A stretch of 64,000 nt of DNA from an uncultured Erythrobacter sp. (GCA_947500645.1 CANMSD010000002.1:620001-684000), one strand, 5' to 3'. Positions 1 through 9,134 are shown, numbered from the stretch's first letter. Made by a program: numbers and translations. The notes: generated from the letters alone by a model not told the origin.

Positions 1-390
1 CTCAACCTCATCGATCTTTGTCTTCACCAGGTCGCCGATCGAAATGAACGCGCGCAGCGCGCCATTCTCGACCACAGGGAAGTGCCGAAAGCGCCTGCGT
101 GTCATCAGTGCCAGTGCATCGTCGATCGTGGTTGATGGCTCCACTGTGACAGCTGGCGACGTCATGATCGCGCCGACAGGCTTGTCGAGGCATCCCGCCC
201 CTTCCTCGGCCAGGCGATAAATCACGTCGCGTTCCGACAGGATTCCCGCCACTTTGCCCGAGTCCAACACCGGCAGCGCGCCAATCCGTTTGCCCGCCAA
301 CATTCGCACCGCCTCGCGTACAGGAGTGTTCACATCACATGAGATGATATCCGAAGCGGATCGATCAGCGATGATTCGGGCGATGGTCAT
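1..390 (-). CDS. CBS-domain protein (3' end outside window)
   Basis: The reading frame stays open from an ATG at 390 to the window edge (130 codons), so the C-terminus is missing. Two CBS modules are visible, about residues 15-65 (ending GKVAGILSERDVIYRL) and 78-128 (ending GALRAFISIGDLVKTKI). Each has the family pattern of a Thr/Ser-Val pair, a hydrophobic strand and a closing Gly-Asp-Leu/Val. Such short tandem-CBS proteins bind adenine nucleotides and usually act as energy-state sensors; the partner here is unknown. AGAGGAGG lies just upstream of the ATG and fixes the start. The neighbour at 555 is divergent. The family call is firm; the physiological role is not readable. Confidence 0.88.
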   Translation of the reverse strand, partial: MTIARIIADRSASDIISCDVNTPVREAVRMLAGKRIGALPVLDSGKVAGILSERDVIYRLAEEGAGCLDKPVGAIMTSPAVTVEPSTTIDDALALMTRRRFRHFPVVENGALRAFISIGDLVKTKIDEVE

Positions 391-554
391 ATTGCGGGCC
401 TCCTCTGACAACTTGCAAAGAATGCCATCTCGCTCGCAAAAAAGCGAATCCGGACCGTTGCTTACGGGCGGCGGGCCGTTTGCCAGGTGCGAATGGACCG
501 TAAAACAACCGCAAAGCCGTTGAAACCAAGTGGCCGGAGGCGCATTGGAGAGCG

Positions 555-869
555 ATGGTCAACAAATCCCCGCTCGATGATCCAGAAAATGCGGCTCACG
601 CCTGGGCGCGCTATCGTCGCATTATGCGCTTGTTGATGGGCGTGACGGTCGGCGTTGTGCTGATCGCGCTCGCGCTACTGTACAAGTTCAACGGCGCCAT
701 CTCCGTCCATTTCTATATTGCGGTGGCGCTGGGGATCAGTTTCACGATGCTGCTCGGTGGCGGACTCATGGGTCTCGTGTTCCTGTCAAACGGCACAGGG
801 CATGATGAGTCAGTCGATAACAAGCTGCCCGATCCAGACGAGCTGTGGAGCAAGCGTGACGACGACTGA
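555..869 (+). CDS. Small two-helix membrane protein, hypothetical
   Basis: A 104-residue protein with two hydrophobic segments, about residues 25-44 and 51-76. Between them is a short loop carrying KFNGAISVH, and the tail is acidic (PDPDELWSKRDDD). The first segment follows a basic, aromatic stretch (WARYRRIMR), which suggests a cytoplasmic N-terminus. It has no catalytic motif I recognise. It stands alone between a divergent CBS gene and the convergent ferredoxin gene, whose stop lies 17 bases away. Similar small proteins are commonly annotated as conserved hypothetical membrane proteins in sphingomonads; I cannot give a function. Confidence 0.75.
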   Translation: MVNKSPLDDPENAAHAWARYRRIMRLLMGVTVGVVLIALALLYKFNGAISVHFYIAVALGISFTMLLGGGLMGLVFLSNGTGHDESVDNKLPDPDELWSKRDDD

Positions 870-885
870 TCGCGCGTCTTAGCGC

Positions 886-1281
886 TTAAGGCGTCCGGAG
901 ACGAAACTCCTCGACCGGTACGCCGCCGACCAGATGCTCGGATATTATTCGCTCCAAGACTGCCGGTGAGCAGGAATGATACCAGACCTCATCCGGCCAG
1001 ACGACGGCAATCGGCCCATGCGCGCAAATCTGAAGGCAGTCGGCTTTGGTTCGCTGAATGCCCCCGCCTGCGCCTCTCGGGTGCTCAGACGTGCGTTTCG
1101 GGCCAATGAGCTTTAGCTCTTTGAGCCGTGTCTTGAGATAGGTCCACGCCTCCTCGCCCACCTCGGGAGAGCAGCATTTCTGTTTCTCGCTGAGAGCGCA
1201 GAGGAAGATATGACGCTCGGTCTCATCGCCATACTTCTTGGCCAGCGCGGTTTGCGCGGCGAGCAGGCTGGTCTCTGTCAT
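886..1281 (-). CDS. Thioredoxin-fold (2Fe-2S) ferredoxin domain protein
   Basis: 131 residues. The cysteines follow the thioredoxin-like [2Fe-2S] ferredoxin pattern: one group in HIFLCALSEKQKCC (about residues 24-37) and a second in KADCLQICAHGPIAVV (about 79-94), followed by the typical WPDEVWYHSC and VPVEEF endings. The family comprises small soluble electron carriers related to the NuoE/shethna fold. The start codon overlaps the end of the upstream S9 peptidase gene by four bases (ATGA-type junction at 1278-1281), so the two are probably translationally coupled. The redox partner cannot be inferred. Confidence 0.82.
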   Translation of the reverse strand: MTETSLLAAQTALAKKYGDETERHIFLCALSEKQKCCSPEVGEEAWTYLKTRLKELKLIGPKRTSEHPRGAGGGIQRTKADCLQICAHGPIAVVWPDEVWYHSCSPAVLERIISEHLVGGVPVEEFRLRTP

Positions 1282-3458
1282 TCGGCGGCAGACTCCGGCG
1301 CGGGTTCCTGTACCAGCCAGCGGTCAAGCCAATCGAACACTGTGTTGTGCCATTGCAGCGAGTTTTCCGCGCCAAGCACCCAGTGATTCTCGTCTGGAAA
1401 GACCAGCAATTGCGAAGGGATACCGCGCTCTTGCAATGCGGTGAAGCTCTGCAAACCCTGAGTGTAGGGAACGCGGAAGTCCTTTTCACCGGCAATTACC
1501 AACATCGGGGTCTGCCAGTTGTCGACATGGTTCACCGGGTTCCAGCGCTCATAGGTATCGCGCGCTTCGCTGTATGATCCGCCGAAATCCCAGCGTGGGA
1601 ACCACAATTCCTCGGTCGAATAATAAAAGCTGCGCATGTCGAACAATCCGTCATGCTGAACCAGACAATTGAAACGATCGGGCCATCTACCCGCAATCCA
1701 GTTGACCATATAGCCACCATAGCTGGCTCCCATTGCGCAGGCACGAGTGCCGTCTATCTGACTGTCGAGCTTCAGCGCTGCATCGAGGCCGAGCTGAAGG
1801 TCTTGAAGTGGCTTTCCTCCCCAGTCCTGGTTGATGGCGTCCATGAATTCTTGCCCGTATCCGGCGCTCCCGTGGAAATCGACTGAGATCACGGCATAGC
1901 CCTGGCTCGCGACAACGCGCGGATTCCAGCGGCTGGACCAACCGTCGCGGAAACTGCCCTGCGGTCCGCCGTGGATATAAAGGATGGCCGGGATTGGGCC
2001 TTCCTGATCTTCCAACCGTGTGATTTGACCCCAAACCGTCTCACCACCTGCGCCGGCGAAGCTGAAGCGTGTGGTGACCGTACTGGCCATCTGGCCCATG
2101 CGAGTGGTTGCCACATCGGTAAGAGGCCGCGCCTGCCGATATCCGTCCGAAAGGTAGAGTTCGCTTGGAGCGCCGATGGAATCGCGGGTAAAAAGCAAGC
2201 GGTCTCCGGTGAGCGGTGTGACATTTCCGATATGCGCTTCGTGCCCGGCCATCAGGTCAAGTTTCCCGACCGTGCCGCTTTGCGGATCGATACGGAATAC
2301 AGGCGTGTCGAGCACATCGGCGGCTGTGGCGAGAATTGCGCTGCCATCGGCGGTCCATGACAGCCCACCAAAGCTGCGATCGAAGTCCTGCGTAAGTGCG
2401 CGCGTTTCGCCCGTTTCGATATTCCGCAGGTGGACGACCATGCGGTCGGATTCGTAGCCCGGCCGCTCCATCGCGAGATAGGCGAGATATCGTCCGTCTG
2501 GCGAGGGTGCAGGGGTAGTGTCTACCGCCTTGTTGTCCGCTGTCAGCTCAAGCGGGGCTCCACCGCTAAGATCGGAAAAATAGATATCGAGATCGGTTGA
2601 CGTTGGCTCTTCGCGCCCGGTCTCGCGCGCGACGAAGTATATCCCCTTGCCATCGGCGGCCCATGCGATGTCTTCGCCCCCGCCAAACGGCATGGTTGGG
2701 GTGTTGCCGGTGACGCCAGAATCAGGATCGACGCCGTCGACCGGCACCCCTTCCCCAACAATCTTTCCGTCCGTTATCTCGAACGCGAAGACGCGGTTGT
2801 AGACGCCTGGCTCGATCCACTGGTCCCAGTGGCGGAAGAAGCCCGCATCACCTTCATATAGTCGACCGCTGCCAACGCCTTCCGTCTCATCCGATTCTTT
2901 GACACTCGCGCAACTCAAACTTGTGCATTCACGCGGCAAAGTGGCCCACATCGCGACGCCATCACCCGCAGGTGAGAGCTTGAAGCCATCGATGCTCGCG
3001 CCGGGAATGTCGGCGACCACGCTGCGGCTGGAGACGCTGCCATCCGCCTCGATCTCGGCGCGCCACAACCGGGTGTAGGTCTCTCCATCGCCTTCTTCGC
3101 CCGGCATTTCGGAAGAAAGGAAATACAGGAACTCATTCGGCCCGAATGCAAGACCGTGCGCTGCCATGCCGAGATCAAGCGACACCGGGTCGCTGCCCGG
3201 CTGGCGCAAATCGAGCAGGAAATAGCCCGGCGTGCGTTCGTAACTTTCCGAATCCGTTTCGGTGACGCGGTAGACTGCGTAGTGACCATCAGCGGTTGCG
3301 ATCGGCCCGCCAAGGCGCGGAGTGGTGATCAGGTCCGACGCGGTCATGGGCGTGGTCTCAACGCCTTCTATACTGCGCGTGTGATCATCGGCAGCAAGCG
3401 GTGTGGAGGCGAGAGAGAAAGCGGCGATTGCAGCGCCGAGCAACGTGGATTTGTTCAT
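1278..3458 (-). CDS. S9 family prolyl-oligopeptidase-like serine peptidase, exported
   Basis: 726 residues, beginning with a Sec-type signal peptide (MNKSTLLGAAIAAFSLASTPLAA), so it acts in the periplasm or outside. The N-terminal two thirds is a beta-propeller-like region with WD40/PD40-type repeats such as PSPDGRYLAYLAM. The C-terminal alpha/beta-hydrolase domain carries the nucleophile motif GASYGGYMVNW, an Asp in VIAGEKDFRVPY and the His in FPDENHWV. An oxyanion-hole motif, YIHGGPQGSF, precedes them. Length and layout fit acylaminoacyl peptidase or dipeptidyl-peptidase-like S9C enzymes that cleave short peptides. It is followed by the ferredoxin gene with a 4-base overlap. The exact peptide specificity is unknown. 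Confidence 0.92.
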   Translation of the reverse strand: MNKSTLLGAAIAAFSLASTPLAADDHTRSIEGVETTPMTASDLITTPRLGGPIATADGHYAVYRVTETDSESYERTPGYFLLDLRQPGSDPVSLDLGMAAHGLAFGPNEFLYFLSSEMPGEEGDGETYTRLWRAEIEADGSVSSRSVVADIPGASIDGFKLSPAGDGVAMWATLPRECTSLSCASVKESDETEGVGSGRLYEGDAGFFRHWDQWIEPGVYNRVFAFEITDGKIVGEGVPVDGVDPDSGVTGNTPTMPFGGGEDIAWAADGKGIYFVARETGREEPTSTDLDIYFSDLSGGAPLELTADNKAVDTTPAPSPDGRYLAYLAMERPGYESDRMVVHLRNIETGETRALTQDFDRSFGGLSWTADGSAILATAADVLDTPVFRIDPQSGTVGKLDLMAGHEAHIGNVTPLTGDRLLFTRDSIGAPSELYLSDGYRQARPLTDVATTRMGQMASTVTTRFSFAGAGGETVWGQITRLEDQEGPIPAILYIHGGPQGSFRDGWSSRWNPRVVASQGYAVISVDFHGSAGYGQEFMDAINQDWGGKPLQDLQLGLDAALKLDSQIDGTRACAMGASYGGYMVNWIAGRWPDRFNCLVQHDGLFDMRSFYYSTEELWFPRWDFGGSYSEARDTYERWNPVNHVDNWQTPMLVIAGEKDFRVPYTQGLQSFTALQERGIPSQLLVFPDENHWVLGAENSLQWHNTVFDWLDRWLVQEPAPESAAE

Positions 3459-3531
3459 ACGAGCGAACTAACCGCTAGCCCGGTCTCTGGCTAGAGTTTC
3501 GCGCACTCAGTAGGCACTCGATCGACGGAAA

Positions 3532-4056
3532 TCATCCGCGCTTGCCGGCAATCCGTGCAATCTCGGCCTGAACCAGTTTCTCGACAATGCCCGGCAGGTT
3601 CTTGTCGAGCCATTCCGCCAGCATCGGGCGCATCAATTCGCGCGTCAGTCCCTCAAGCGAGGTTTCGCCGGAGCGCACAATCTGTGGCGGCACACCTGGC
3701 TCGGCAAGCATGGCCAAAGCTTCGAGGTTTTGCCGCATTGCACCGCGAACCGCATCATTGGTCAGTTGCGGATCGCTATCGTCTTCGACTTCACTTTCAC
3801 CCAGGGTGAGATCGTCGTCTGCGCCAGCCTCTTCCACGACATCAAAGTCTTCGACGAACTCCATCTCGGCGAGGTCGAGTACTTCACCGGCTTCGTCTGC
3901 GTCGGTGGGCTCTGCAACGGTTGACGTATCGGCTTGCTCAGCCTCTTCAACCCGGCGACGGCGAGCTTCCAGCGCGCCTTCACGGTTGTCGCGGGCGATC
4001 ACTTTCTTGATCGATTCAAGAATTTCCTCGACCGACGCTTCGTTGTCCTGTGCCAT
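3532..4056 (-). CDS. popZ: PopZ-like polar organising protein (DUF2497)
   Basis: 174 residues with the PopZ layout. A short N-terminal amphipathic helix (SVEEILESIKKVIARDN, about residues 8-24) is followed by a strongly acidic, Asp/Glu-rich disordered middle (about 45-115). The C-terminal helical assembly region ends in LMRPMLAEWLDKNLPGIVEKL and a basic tip. In Caulobacter, PopZ multimerises at the cell pole and anchors the ParB-parS centromere complex; the acidic linker length tunes condensate properties. A GANTC (GAATC) CcrM-type site lies about 33 bases upstream (4089-4093). The family call is firm; polar function here is inference from homology. Confidence 0.85.
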   Translation of the reverse strand: MAQDNEASVEEILESIKKVIARDNREGALEARRRRVEEAEQADTSTVAEPTDADEAGEVLDLAEMEFVEDFDVVEEAGADDDLTLGESEVEDDSDPQLTNDAVRGAMRQNLEALAMLAEPGVPPQIVRSGETSLEGLTRELMRPMLAEWLDKNLPGIVEKLVQAEIARIAGKRG

Positions 4057-4107
4057 GAGAATTCTCGACCCTACCTTTGATTAACCACGAATCAGATGAA
4101 GTTACGG

Positions 4108-5601
4108 TCAGTTAGCCGGGCTATCATCCAAAGTTGGGCCGATTTTCCCATCGGGAGCTGGAATGTCAACGGTTCTGGTCGAATTCGGTACGGCATCCCT
4201 GTCACGGCCAAAATCCCAGAACCGCTTCATGCTGCGATTGTAGTTGACCTGCGGATCATAGAGCGGGCCGCCTGTATCGAGATTGAGGTCGCGGGCCTCG
4301 GCCCGGCCCATCGCCGCGAGCAAGGTGAAACCCGCGACATAGGCGTTGCGCCGCGCGGTCACCAATTGCGCCCGAGCGGAAAGCAATTCCTGCTCGGCGT
4401 TGAGCACGTCGAGGATCGAGCGATTACCGATAGAATTTTCCGCCCGCACGCCCTCAAGGCTCAACTCCGCCGCTTCGACCGCAGTTTGCGAGCTTTCGAT
4501 AACGGCGTTGGATGCTTGCCAGCTGGAATAGGCTGAACGCGTTTGCGCAAGCACGCTGCGTTCGGTTGCTATCACTTGTTCCATCGCGGCGGTTTCGCGC
4601 GCACCGGCCTGACGCTGTTGAGCCGCAACCAATCCGCCTTGGAAAATCGGGATGGTAACCTGCACCCCGACATTGGCTGTGGTTTCTGATTGAAAGACTC
4701 CGCCAGCGCCGCCAGCCAGTGTGCCGAAATAGTCGGTGTAATCGAGCCCGGCAAACGCGCCGAGCGTAGGATAATGGCCGGCACCCGCTGCTTCGGTCTC
4801 AAAACCTGCGGCTGCGGCGCGTTCTTTTGCCGCGATCAAATCAGGATTGTTCTCCATCGCGACCACTGTCGCTTGGCCTACCGTTTCTGGCAGTCCCGGC
4901 AGGGGTGGTGGTGGCATGAGGTTTTCGGCCGGCCGACCGACCAGTTCAATGTATGTCTCGCGTGCGGAGATAAGGTTCGCCACTGCGTTCTGTAGCTCAC
5001 CCTCTGCCACGGCCAGGCGCGACTGTGATTGAGCAACGTCAGTCCGAGTAAGATCGCCGATTTCGAAACGGTCACTGGTTGCCTCCAGATTGACTCGCAA
5101 AACCTCGACTTGGTTGGCACTAAGCGCTGCGAGTGCTTCGGTGCGCAGCACGTCCATATAGGCGGCTACGGTCTGGCTAAAAATTGCACTTTCGGCGCCG
5201 CGCAAGTCAGCCCTACCCGCCGATACGCGCTCTTTTGCGGCCTTGGTTGCGTTCTTGATACCGCCGCCTGAGTAGATCGGAACGTTGAGATCCGGCCCGA
5301 TCTGAGCGCGCCTTTCCGGGGCAGTAAAGGCATTGGGCGAATTCTTGACGAACTCGACATAATTGGCTGTCACGTCGACCGTGGGCAGGCCTCGCGCACG
5401 ATTTATCGGCACATCTTCATCGGTTGCGCGCTGTTGTGCCCGTGCCCCTTGGAGAGTCGGGTTGGTATTGTAGGCCGACACGAGAGCTTCACGCAGCGTG
5501 TCAGCGGCAGCTGGCGTCGCAGTGCCGCAGACAGCAAGCGCCGCCGCGAGGCTCAGCAGTGAAGCTGTGCGCTTCTTCAAAAGCACGGGCGCTCGGGTCA
5601 T
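4108..5601 (-). CDS. tolC: TolC family outer-membrane channel protein
   Basis: 497 residues from the ATG at 5601, with a signal peptide (RTASLLSLAAALAVCGTATPAAA). The start of the mature protein, DTLREALVSAYNTNPTLQGARAQ in pieces, is the classic TolC N-terminus; two long heptad-rich halves follow, each with the family NPxL/NPDL element. The family forms trimeric outer-membrane ducts for type I secretion and RND efflux. The gene starts four bases after the Pcm-like gene ends, so the pair is an operon read from the promoter near 6209-6236. A longer frame upstream exists but runs through the Pcm gene and lacks a signal peptide at its start. No inner-membrane partner is in the window. Confidence 0.93.
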   Translation of the reverse strand: MTRAPVLLKKRTASLLSLAAALAVCGTATPAAADTLREALVSAYNTNPTLQGARAQQRATDEDVPINRARGLPTVDVTANYVEFVKNSPNAFTAPERRAQIGPDLNVPIYSGGGIKNATKAAKERVSAGRADLRGAESAIFSQTVAAYMDVLRTEALAALSANQVEVLRVNLEATSDRFEIGDLTRTDVAQSQSRLAVAEGELQNAVANLISARETYIELVGRPAENLMPPPPLPGLPETVGQATVVAMENNPDLIAAKERAAAAGFETEAAGAGHYPTLGAFAGLDYTDYFGTLAGGAGGVFQSETTANVGVQVTIPIFQGGLVAAQQRQAGARETAAMEQVIATERSVLAQTRSAYSSWQASNAVIESSQTAVEAAELSLEGVRAENSIGNRSILDVLNAEQELLSARAQLVTARRNAYVAGFTLLAAMGRAEARDLNLDTGGPLYDPQVNYNRSMKRFWDFGRDRDAVPNSTRTVDIPAPDGKIGPTLDDSPAN

Positions 5602-5605
5602 TGTC

Positions 5606-6190
5606 TTAAAAGCTCCAGCTTTTCTCTTGGTCGAATTCGTGCAGCACCGGCATGCCGATGTCGGCAACCGCCTGCAGCGGCACCGATCCAGCGACATTCC
5701 GGCCCACGGCAATCCGGGTGATACCCTTGTCGGTCAGTCCGGTGACGATCCGGCCATTGTCTTCCAGGCGCTTGGCAAGTTTCGTCGGCAGACGCTCGAT
5801 TGCGCCATCGACGACGATCAGAGAGTAGGTCTTGCGCCCGGCTTTCTCGACTGCGTCAGCAGGGCTGATTCGATCGACGCTGGCCACGAGCGGTGCGATC
5901 AGTTCGGCAAAATAGCTAGTCCCGCCCTCTACGATCAAGACGCTGTCGTCCTTGGTCGGTGCCGCCTCGGCCAGCATCATTGCATGGACGACTGGAGCAG
6001 CCAGATAGCGTCCGTCGCCCAGTGGGACAGCGCGATCCATATAGGCGATTGCGCGCGCTTCATCGGGTACGAAGTTTTCGCGCGGAACCGCATACATGCG
6101 GGCGAGCACGTATTCTTCATTGACGCCGCTGGTGCGCAGCTGGCTGTCGATCATGGCCTTGCGGGCGACAGGGGCATTCAGGTCGGTCAT
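5606..6190 (-). CDS. Divergent protein-L-isoaspartate O-methyltransferase-like protein
   Basis: 194 residues. The N-terminal half matches the PCMT pattern (ARKAMIDSQLRTSGV, VPRENFVPDEARAIAYMDR). However, the substrate-binding TISxPxxxA element reads YLAAPVVHA, and the SAM-binding glycine loop (normally EIGTGSGY) reads VEGGTSYF. The protein is also slightly shorter than typical Pcm (about 210-220). It therefore looks like a degenerate, possibly inactive, member; methyltransferase activity should not be assumed. ATG 6190 is preferred over GTG 6196 because GGAG lies five bases before it. It is first in an operon with tolC, a pairing I recall as conserved in alphaproteobacteria. Confidence 0.78.
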   Translation of the reverse strand: MTDLNAPVARKAMIDSQLRTSGVNEEYVLARMYAVPRENFVPDEARAIAYMDRAVPLGDGRYLAAPVVHAMMLAEAAPTKDDSVLIVEGGTSYFAELIAPLVASVDRISPADAVEKAGRKTYSLIVVDGAIERLPTKLAKRLEDNGRIVTGLTDKGITRIAVGRNVAGSVPLQAVADIGMPVLHEFDQEKSWSF

Positions 6191-6206
6191 TTTCACTCCA
6201 CATCAA

Positions 6207-6236
6207 CTGTATTACTTTAGCAATACAGCACGTCAA
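6207..6236 (-). promoter_or_regulatory. Sigma70-like promoter of pcm-tolC with embedded palindromic operator
   Basis: Read on the minus strand, TTGACG (6236-6231) and TAATAC (6214-6209) are 16 bases apart, giving a good sigma70-type promoter about 20 bases before the Pcm-like ATG. A perfect inverted repeat with 7-base arms, CTGTATT (6207-6213) and AATACAG (6222-6228), and an 8-base spacer covers the -10 box and half the spacer. This is where a dimeric repressor such as a TetR- or MarR-type regulator would block polymerase. The sequence is directly seen; binding is inference, and no cognate regulator gene is adjacent. Confidence 0.6.
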
Positions 6237-6326
6237 GACGTTTAGCTTCTCAAGTCGCCAGCGCCAAGGGCTTTGACGTTCACGATTACCGGTGCTTATG
6301 GGAGCCGCAAATAGACCGAATGGAGT

Positions 6327-7763
6327 ATGGCTTCGATGAGCGACGTGAAAACAGTGGATGCAACCGGTAAGGGCGCGGTGCGTATTGAAACAGACTCGCT
6401 CGGCGAAGTGGCAGTCCCGGCTGATAGCCATTGGGGCGCGCAGACGCAGCGGAGCCTTGCAAACTTCGCGATCGGCGACGAGACGATGCCTGCTCCGTTG
6501 GTGAAGGCATTGGGAATCCAGAAGAAATCTTCTGCGCTTGCCAATATGGAGCTGGGTGTTCTCGATGCGAAACTGGGCGATGCGATCGTTGCTGCAGCGG
6601 ATGAAGTGATCGACGGCACTCTCGCCGATCAATTCCCGCTGTCGGTCTGGCAAACCGGCTCTGGCACACAGAGCAACATGAATGCCAACGAAGTCATTGC
6701 CAGTCGCGCGAATCAAATGCTGACCGGTCAACACGGCGGCAAAGAGCCGGTTCATCCCAACGATCACTGCAATATGGGGCAAAGCTCGAACGACACGTTC
6801 CCCACCGCGATGCATATCGCTGCAGCAAGCGAGACGGTGGAGCAGTTGATCCCTGCGCTTGGCGCGCTTCACGCGGCGCTTGATGCGAAAGCTGAGGCGT
6901 TTGCGGATATCGTCAAGATTGGCCGCACCCATTTGCAGGACGCGACGCCGCTTACCTTGGGTCAGGAGTTCTCTGGCTATGCCAAGCAGGTTGAGTACGG
7001 CATCGCCCGGTTGGAAAACGCATTGCCCCGCGTGCTTGAGCTAGCGCAGGGCGGCACAGCCGTTGGCACCGGCATCAACTCGAAAGCAGGCTTCGCCGAG
7101 AAATTTGCTGCGCATGTCGCCAAGCTTACCGGCCATGACTTTGTCACCGCCGCCAATAAGTTTGAAGCCTTGGCCGCGCATGACGCGCTTGTCGAACTAT
7201 CAGGCGCGCTCAACTCAGTAGGCGTCAGCCTGATGAAGATCGCCAACGACATTCGTCTCCTCGGCTCAGGCCCACGCTGCGGCCTTGGTGAGATTGCTTT
7301 GCCTGCAAACGAGCCCGGCTCTTCCATTATGCCGGGTAAGGTCAATCCGACTCAATGCGAGGCACTGACCATGGTGTGCGCGCAGGTGATGGGCAATCAT
7401 ACGACAGTTAGCGTTGCCGGTTCTAACGGGCACCTGGAGCTCAATGTTTTCAAGCCCGTCATGATCTACAACGTGCTGCAATCGATCCGCCTGCTGAGCG
7501 ATTCAGCCCGCAGCTTCACCGACAACTGCGTGGTTGGCATTACCGCCAACGAAGATCGTATCAACAAGCTGCTCAACGAGAGCCTGATGCTGGTTACCGC
7601 GCTCAACCCGCATATCGGCTATGACAATGCGGCCAAGATCGCCAAGAAAGCCCATGCAGACGGCACAACACTGAAAGAGGCGGGGATGGAGCTTGGCCTG
7701 CTGACCGAAGAGCAATTTGCGGAGTGGATTGTGCCCGCCGATATGATCAAACCGCGGGATTAA
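6327..7763 (+). CDS. fumC: Class II fumarate hydratase
   Basis: 478 residues, the usual length for the oxygen-stable fumarase that interconverts fumarate and malate in the TCA cycle. Visible family motifs are [14 protein letters not shown] (about residues 113-126), [16 protein letters not shown] with the active-site His, and the superfamily signature [15 protein letters not shown] with the catalytic Ser on the mobile loop. The C-terminal small domain ends in the usual [12 protein letters not shown] helix. ATG 6336 is a possible alternative start three codons in. It is divergent from the pcm-tolC operon and followed directly by a short possible ORF and a LytS-type kinase. Confidence 0.97.
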   Translation: MASMSDVKTVDATGKGAVRIETDSLGEVAVPADSHWGAQTQRSLANFAIGDETMPAPLVKALGIQKKSSALANMELGVLDAKLGDAIVAAADEVIDGTLADQFPLSVWQTGSGTQSNMNANEVIASRANQMLTGQHGGKEPVHPNDHCNMGQSSNDTFPTAMHIAAASETVEQLIPALGALHAALDAKAEAFADIVKIGRTHLQDATPLTLGQEFSGYAKQVEYGIARLENALPRVLELAQGGTAVGTGINSKAGFAEKFAAHVAKLTGHDFVTAANKFEALAAHDALVELSGALNSVGVSLMKIANDIRLLGSGPRCGLGEIALPANEPGSSIMPGKVNPTQCEALTMVCAQVMGNHTTVSVAGSNGHLELNVFKPVMIYNVLQSIRLLSDSARSFTDNCVVGITANEDRINKLLNESLMLVTALNPHIGYDNAAKIAKKAHADGTTLKEAGMELGLLTEEQFAEWIVPADMIKPRD

Positions 7764-7765
7764 GC

Positions 7766-7900
7766 TTGGAATTGGAGAGCGCAGGCGCCTGGTGGGTGGG
7801 AAATCCGGTTCGACGGGCATTCGACCAAAGCATGATCGTGTCCGACGAGGAATTGGCCAATATTTTGCAGGCGCGCTATCTCGCTAAGCCTCATGAATAG
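7766..7900 (+). CDS. Possible short ORF coupled to the following sensor kinase
   Basis: An open frame of 44 codons begins with TTG three bases after the fumC stop. It encodes LELESAGAWWVGNPVRRAFD followed by QSMIVSDEELANILQ and ends at TAG 7898-7900, overlapping the kinase ATG (7893) by eight bases. The composition looks coding (a Trp pair, an acidic helix, no low complexity) and the overlap suggests translational coupling. Against it, the start is TTG with no clear ribosome binding site; an internal ATG would give only about 22 residues. It may be a small protein or a chance frame. Confidence 0.35.
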   Translation: MELESAGAWWVGNPVRRAFDQSMIVSDEELANILQARYLAKPHE

Positions 7901-9134
7901 CTCAAAAGCCAAACAAGCGCGTCCCAGCGTTCCCTTTAGGACGGTCCTGTTCTCGATGGCCGTTCTGTGGGCGACTTACTTCATTCTGATCACCATCCGC
8001 AGTTTTGTGATGGAATATGATGCCGCGGTACCGATGGATTACCAGCTGCAGCTGGACATGATGTGGCGCAGGGCGCTCGTCACCATTGCTGCCCTGATAA
8101 TGACAATCGCTCTTTGGGGCCTGCTGCGTCTGTTCGATCGGCGCGCGCTATGGATCAAGGTTACAGCGGCTATCTTCCTTGCGCTGCCCATCGCCATGGC
8201 AATCGGCAAGGCAAACCACCTGGCCTTCCAGGATATTCAAAAGGTTGCGGAGCAGAAATACGCCAAGAAATTCGGCCTCAGCCTGCGCCGCGACGAATCC
8301 GGCAATCTGCTCGTTGACTTGCCCGTACGGCGTGTGGCGCCTGCCAGCCCGACTGAAGAAGAGACGGTCGAAACTGAAAGTGTGTTGATCGCTCCAGCTC
8401 CTGGCATGTGGCAGCAGATTATCGATATCGCGCTTGGCCGATATTTTCTGCTGCTCGCCTGGGCCTCGCTCTATTTCGCCTTGTTGGCCGGTTATCAGGC
8501 GCGTGCAGCCGAACGGCGTGAGCAAGAGTTCCGCTCGGCAGCAAAGGCCGCGGAATTGCGATCGCTTCGCTATCAAGTAAACCCGCACTTCCTGTTCAAC
8601 ACGCTCAACTCGCTGTCTGCACTTGTCATGACCGGCAAGTCCGAACGTGCTGAGCGCATGATTCAAACCATGTCGCGATTTTACCGTCATAGTCTGGCGG
8701 ATGAGCCGACGTCGGATGTCGCACTAAAAGACGAGTTCGACCTGCAACAGCTCTATCTCGATATTGAGGCAGTGCGCTTCCCCGACCGCTTGATATGCGA
8801 TTTCGATCTGCCGGAAGACCTTGAGGAGGCGCGGGTGCCGGGCATGATCCTTCAGCCGCTGGTTGAAAACTCGGTCAAATACGCTGTCTCGGCGGTCAAC
8901 CGCGAGGTGACTATTTCGGTCAAGGCTCGCGAAGAATTTGATCGTCTGGTCATCACCGTCAGCGATGATGGTCCGGGCGTTCCTGCAGGCGTTAGCCATG
9001 GATTTGGGATTGGCTTAGCCAATGTCCGAGACCGGCTTGAAGCACGTTTCGGAGGCGATGTCGTCTTGACATCTGCGCCGTATGAGGGCGGATATCGTAC
9101 CGAGATGCGGATCCCCCTTACGCAAAATGGCTGA
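7893..9134 (+). CDS. LytS/YehU-type sensor histidine kinase
   Basis: 413 residues. Three transmembrane helices sit at about residues 17-41, 58-77 and 87-105, then a roughly 80-residue extracytoplasmic or loop region, then a fourth helix near 184-205. The cytoplasmic part is the His_kinase/PF06580 type: the phosphoacceptor is His232 in YQVNPHFLFNTLNSL, an N-box reads LQPLVENSVKYAV, and the nucleotide-binding glycines are in SDDGPGV and GFGIGLANVRDRLEARFG. The stop overlaps the start of the LytTR regulator by eight bases (ATGGCTGA), so kinase and regulator form one translationally coupled unit. The signal sensed is unknown. A paralogous pair lies at 49759-51818. Confidence 0.92.
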   Translation: MNSSKAKQARPSVPFRTVLFSMAVLWATYFILITIRSFVMEYDAAVPMDYQLQLDMMWRRALVTIAALIMTIALWGLLRLFDRRALWIKVTAAIFLALPIAMAIGKANHLAFQDIQKVAEQKYAKKFGLSLRRDESGNLLVDLPVRRVAPASPTEEETVETESVLIAPAPGMWQQIIDIALGRYFLLLAWASLYFALLAGYQARAAERREQEFRSAAKAAELRSLRYQVNPHFLFNTLNSLSALVMTGKSERAERMIQTMSRFYRHSLADEPTSDVALKDEFDLQQLYLDIEAVRFPDRLICDFDLPEDLEEARVPGMILQPLVENSVKYAVSAVNREVTISVKAREEFDRLVITVSDDGPGVPAGVSHGFGIGLANVRDRLEARFGGDVVLTSAPYEGGYRTEMRIPLTQNG

